64,000 nucleotides of DNA. Origin: Allodiplogaster sudhausi (taxonomy: Eukaryota > Nematoda > Chromadorea > Rhabditida > Diplogasteridae). The stretch is taken from positions 941,001 through 1,005,000 of the forward strand of contig CALZFC010000031.1 of the NCBI GenBank assembly GCA_945643635.1, given 5' to 3'. Shown one piece after another: positions 59,793-64,000 of the stretch; the stretch's first letter is position 1; every line of letters starts with the position of its first letter. The notes below the pieces were generated by a model. The model was given only the letters and a program-made list of their open reading frames with translations. It was not told the DNA's origin and made no database searches. Made by a program: the position numbers and the translations under genes.

Positions 59793-60680
59793 TTCTGCCT
59801 ATGTCTCTCTGCCCTCGCGAGAAAGAATAAGCAAAGAAGCCTGCTTAGAGATGCATGAGAATGTTGCGGTGGTTGAATGGATGGTATTCCTGGAACGGCT
59901 TGCTCGCCCTTCTGGCCATCTGGTCTCCCTCCCGACCCACTCTCCATTGCCGGTTTCTATTGTGCCTTTTTGTTTCCATTTTATGGAAAAGAACCCTTAT
60001 ATTTTTCAACTCGAAAAAAACCCGGATGTTTAACCAAATCCTGCAGTTAAATCGTTGTGCTTTTCAACTTTCTGCCTTCGCAGAGGGAAGAAGTGTTCCT
60101 TTGACAAATGTGATCTCTTTCATCTTCCTCGAGTCTAGTTGAGAGAGGGTGAGCAAGTCAGCAGAGTCTTGTTGAATGTTCAAATAAAGAATAGAAAAAG
60201 GGTGCAAGTGTTTTTTATCTGAATTGCTATTTATTTCTTTAATTATGCCGCTTATTCAAAGATATCTAGAAGGAGAAACAGTTTAAAGATGAACGTGCGG
60301 TAAGAAAGAATATTTTAGCACATGAGATTCTCAGTTGCGAAACCCTCATTCATTTTACAGTTAGTGACGCACAAAACGGAGAAAAGTACACGGAGCAAAG
60401 AGAAACGCAAAAAAAAATGAAGTGAGAGGGAAGTTAACTGTTGTTACTCTCTCTCTCTCTCTCTCTTCTCTCCTCATCTCTCTGCTCACTCTCCCCAATT
60501 TCTTTCTCTCCCATTCTGTTTGCACAAACCGTAGCCACATCTTGCAATGAACAAGAAAGAAGATAAAGAGTAAACATACATACGTATGTATGTATGTGTG
60601 TAGCTGTAAAAAACCACGGTGAGATAGAAAATCCAGAGAGACAGAAGAATATCGAGAAAAGACAATGATTGAGAGGGTTT
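56930..60680. other. Region without recognised genes, right flank part 1
   Basis: No supportable gene. A minus-strand stretch at about 56950-57120 (acceptor TTTGTTTGCAG, then an open hydrophobic frame) could be an upstream DUF229 exon, but this is speculative. CT tracts lie at about 59208-59275 and 59744-59790. Confidence 0.5.
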
Positions 60681-60690
60681 AAGAGAAAGA

Positions 60691-61214
60691 GAGAAGGTGA
60701 GAGTGAGAGAAAGCGAGAGATGGACAGAGAAATAGAGAAGGTGAGAGTGAGAGAAAGCGAGAGATGGACAGAGAAAGAGAGAAGGTGAGAGTGAGAGAAA
60801 GCGAGAGATGGACAGAGAAAGAGAGAAGGTGAGAGTGAGAGAAAGCGAGAGATGGACAGAGAAAGAGAGAAGGTGAGAGTGAGAGAAAGCGAGAGATGGA
60901 CAGAGAAAGAGAGAAGGTGAGAGTGAGAGAAAGCGAGAGATGGACAGAGAAAGAGAGAAGGTGAGAGTGAGAGAAAGCGAGAGATGGACAGAGAAAGAGA
61001 GAAGGTGAGAGTGAGAGAAAACGAGAGATGGACAGAGAAAGAGAGAAGGTGAGAGTGAGAGAAAGCGAGAGATGGACAGAGAAAGAGAGAAGGTGAGAGT
61101 GAGAGAAAGCGAGAGATGGACAGAGAAAGAGAGAAGGTGAGAGTGAGAGAAAGCGAGAGATGGACAGAGAAAGAGAGACGGTGAGAGTGAGAGAAAGCGA
61201 GAGATGGACAGCGG
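60691..61214 (+). repeat. 44-bp minisatellite, about 12 copies
   Basis: Near-perfect head-to-tail copies of a unit reading GAGAAGGTGAGAGTGAGAG, AAAGCGAGAGATGGACAG, AGAAAGA. The unit is not a multiple of three but repeats every 132 bp in translation, which produces long spurious Ser/Leu/Phe open frames on the minus strand. Confidence 0.95.
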
Positions 61215-61413
61215 AATCCGTATTTGCTCGGACTTTCCTCTGGTGTCCCTTCACTTCTCTTCGCTGTCACTCGCATGGTACGATAGAATACGCGTCTTCA
61301 CTGCGGTCGTCACTCAGCTGTTTTTTCGGGCCGTTCAGCCCTTCTTCCATCTCTCTCTCTCTCTCTCACTCTCTCTCTCTCACTCTATCTTTCTCTCTCT
61401 CTCTCTCGCTCTC

Positions 61414-61448
<35 letters not shown>

Positions 61449-61867
61449 CTAAGTGTCTCTCAACCTCTTTCTCGGTCCTTTTTCCTTCACCTCCGTCCAG
61501 ATCACCAAGTTGCGGCCAAAATGCCTTCTCTCACGTATACTAAACTTTTGCTTAACTCTAAACACTGGACGAATCCGATTTGCAAATGAGACAATTCATG
61601 CAATACTTATGGTTAGCTCCTCATCGGATTTCGCTTTATAGGATAACATCTTCTGGACGTTTACCAATCGGAAAAAAAATTAAAAGCAATTTCCATTCTG
61701 TTTGCATTATTTTTCCCAGTAACGTTACAGCATCAAATAAATCTCGTTGAAAGAGAAGGTCAAAAGGTGCGAAAGGCAACGGGTTGACGTCTTACTGCTA
61801 CTATCCTTGTCCTTGTCGACTAGCCTGTGACGTTCTCTTCTCTTCCCAGTCTTTTCCATTCAAGGGA

Positions 61868-61916
<49 letters not shown>

Positions 61917-62051
61917 GAGAGAGATAGAGCCACAGAGAGAACGAAAGAAGGGAGGGATTGGACTGGAGCGAGACATAAATTGTATTGGAGAGAGAGACAG
62001 ATGGAGAAATACAGAAAAGAAAGAGAGGTGGGTTAATAGAGATACAGAAGT

Positions 62052-62082
<31 letters not shown>

Positions 62083-63622
62083 CGAGAGAGATGAAGAGTA
62101 GGAAGAGCAGAGTCAGAGAGGGAGTGAAAGTGGCGTTTCGTGTGCTGCTTTGTCTGGAGCAAACTTCTAATCTAAAATTTTCATTCACAATCCATACATC
62201 TCTTTACATATTTATAGCTTCCATTTTGCTGCATATCCTCGGTAAAAAATTGCAGCAAAACAACTGTGACACTATTTGTCATACCAGCTGAAAATGCATT
62301 TTGATGTACAAAAGTTTATAATAAACTTTGTAAAGTCCTGCCAGCCTCACTCTCTTCCTCTTTCCTCCCACCTGCCCCCCTCAGCAATTCTATGATCAAA
62401 CTTACAATTAGCCACCAACCTTCTGCCATTTGCCTCTTCTTTCTCAGAATCTCTCTTTTGTCGCTGTCCCTCTCTCCCATTTTCTTATAAATGCGCCAAA
62501 CCATGCTTCATCGGGTTTAGTTCGCGTTTGATTACTTCTTCCTTTAAGAAATAATTAGCCAGCGGGATGAATTTGCCCAGCTAATCGTCTCAGAGTTATT
62601 TGACCATACAAAAATTTGAGAGAGAGCGAGAAAAAGAAAGAGAGAGAGAGTGAAAGCGAGAGAGAGAGAGAGAGCGAGAGAGAGAGAGAGAGAGAAGAAG
62701 GGAGATGCTGCAGCTGCAATTTCCCTATGATCCGCACCTGTTTTTTTCCTGTCTGTCATGTCCAAACTCCTCGTTGCCTTTGCTCCCCTTCTCTGCTTCT
62801 CCTTCCTCTTCCACGCTCGTTCTCTGTCGATTCATTTACATGAATCATCATGGCGGTACTCCATTCTTCACAGTTGCTTTCGCTTAGACACTTTCAAAGA
62901 ATAATTTTCATTCTGCATGTTACCTACCTATGTATATATTTATGTTCTTATCGGTATTTTTCGCATTCGCTTACTTTTAATCTATACCTATCTCGATATC
63001 AGTGGATTCTTTCGTTCTTGTGTTATTTGCTTTGTTTTCTCCTTTCAATTACTCTCCTCTTTTGTTTTATTTTTCTCTCACTTCTCTCTCTCATCTCTAT
63101 CTCTCTCCCCTTTCTTCTTCTCTATGCTGATTGACTCACCACAGGCAGAAGGCCGTAAGCTTATGCACTGGACATTGCAACGCGCGGCTCTGCTGTGATG
63201 AACACTTATTGGTGTTAGGCGCGTCCTCATACTTTTCTCTCTTTCTCTCTCTCTCTCCCTCTCTCTTTCCTTCTCTCCCCTTTCTATCACTGTCTCTGCC
63301 TCTCTCACGCTTTCTCCTCTCTCTCCACTCATCCGTACCTGCCTCCACCACGTCGCCTGCTTTCCCTTTTCTTTCCTACGCACCTTCGCTTTGATTCCCT
63401 GTTTTGTGCCCTTTATCTTCACCATCCTTCGTTAATCATGTTTTCTTATTTGCACCTGACCTCTAATATTCTTTTTTTTAAGTATTTTTTTTTAAACATT
63501 GCGAGATTAAAAATAAATATGAACTGTCACGCACATACATATGGAATAATGTGCTTCTTTTTAAAGTTTGTTGTCCTCTTATGCACTTTCCCCTTTCTCG
63601 TTTTCCCTCGCCCCCCCCCTCA

Positions 63623-63670
<48 letters not shown>

Positions 63671-63923
63671 CTTCTTTTTCACCTATGTAACTCCCACCTC
63701 TGATCGTGCTCAGAAGATGGGTGAAGAGAAGAGCAATAAGAAGGAGAGTTCTGCTTATCGCTGTCATCTCTCATTCACTCGAGGTCTTCCCCAAAGTGGA
63801 GCCGCGCCCTTATTATGCTTTCTCTCTCTCTCTCTCCCTCGCTCTGGTTATCTTTTTTCTTACTCTTTTTCAGTCCTTCGCTCTGTCTATTTCTGTATTT
63901 GTCACTGCTCTACTCTCTTTTCG

Positions 63924-63961
<38 letters not shown>

Positions 63962-64000
63962 TTTCTTATCTTCTACCTGAAGATAGCTGAGCATGTAGTA
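61215..64000. other. Region without recognised genes, right flank part 2
   Basis: CT/GA microsatellites at about 61350-61445, 61873-61930, 62055-62092, 62615-62700, 63235-63300, 63625-63670 and 63920-63960. An ATG at 63718 after a CAG acceptor-like site opens a short charged frame (MGEEKSNKKESSAYRCH), but nothing supports it as a gene. Confidence 0.5.

Noticed and set aside
60434..61276. Long minus-strand open frames rich in Ser, Leu and Phe
   Set aside because: They are translations of the 44-bp minisatellite in all frames, with no start context, introns or domain.

Overview
This is eukaryotic DNA, most likely from a nematode. The genes have many short introns. The gene set includes a ryanodine receptor whose N-terminus resembles UNC-68, a single-domain major-sperm-protein (MSP/SSP) protein, a TTBK-like and a TSSK-like kinase of types that are sperm-enriched in nematodes, a DUF229 protein, an anillin, and a short-chain dehydrogenase (SDR) family of the worm type. 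The clade cannot be fixed by eye. Introns mostly lack the Caenorhabditis TTTTCAG acceptor, and an unusual share begin with GC instead of GT. Simple (GA)n/(CT)n tracts and TACATATGTATG-type repeats are abundant.

Layout. 1-18.3 kb, minus strand: the N-terminal half of a ryanodine receptor (about 80 exons read, about 2,700 residues), running off the left edge, with a possible alternative first exon. 18.4-25.0 kb: divergent intergenic DNA full of GA/CT tracts. 25.1-30.2 kb, plus: anillin in 19 exons, its N-terminal region made of seven 63-residue repeats. 30.2-34.5 kb: intergenic, with a GC-rich patch and a 0.6-kb foldback element carrying a 20-bp tandem array. 34.5-53.5 kb: four SDR paralogues on the plus strand (34.8, 42.8, 45.3 and 51.0 kb). 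Between them lie an MSP-domain gene inside a transposon-like element (36.6-38.1 kb), a TTBK-like kinase (38.6-41.0 kb, minus), a MITE with TTA target duplication (47.2-48.0 kb) and a TSSK-like kinase (48.1-50.2 kb, minus). 54.1-56.9 kb, minus: a DUF229 gene. 57-64 kb: no convincing gene, but microsatellites and a 44-bp minisatellite.

How it fits together. The ryanodine receptor and anillin act in muscle calcium release and in cytokinesis respectively and are simply neighbours. The MSP, TSSK-like and TTBK-like genes hint at a sperm-expressed neighbourhood (inference). The most unusual observations are: (1) about 13 phase-supported GC-AG introns in three minus-strand genes; (2) an SDR family whose exons are nearly identical, including silent sites, while introns share nothing; (3) one SDR copy that has lost its start codon and catalytic tyrosine yet keeps frame; (4) an MSP gene carried between subterminal AGACAT arrays, with a perfect 24-bp hairpin inside a 79-nt intron. 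All exon structures were derived by hand from reading frame, phase and family similarity; no alignments were run.
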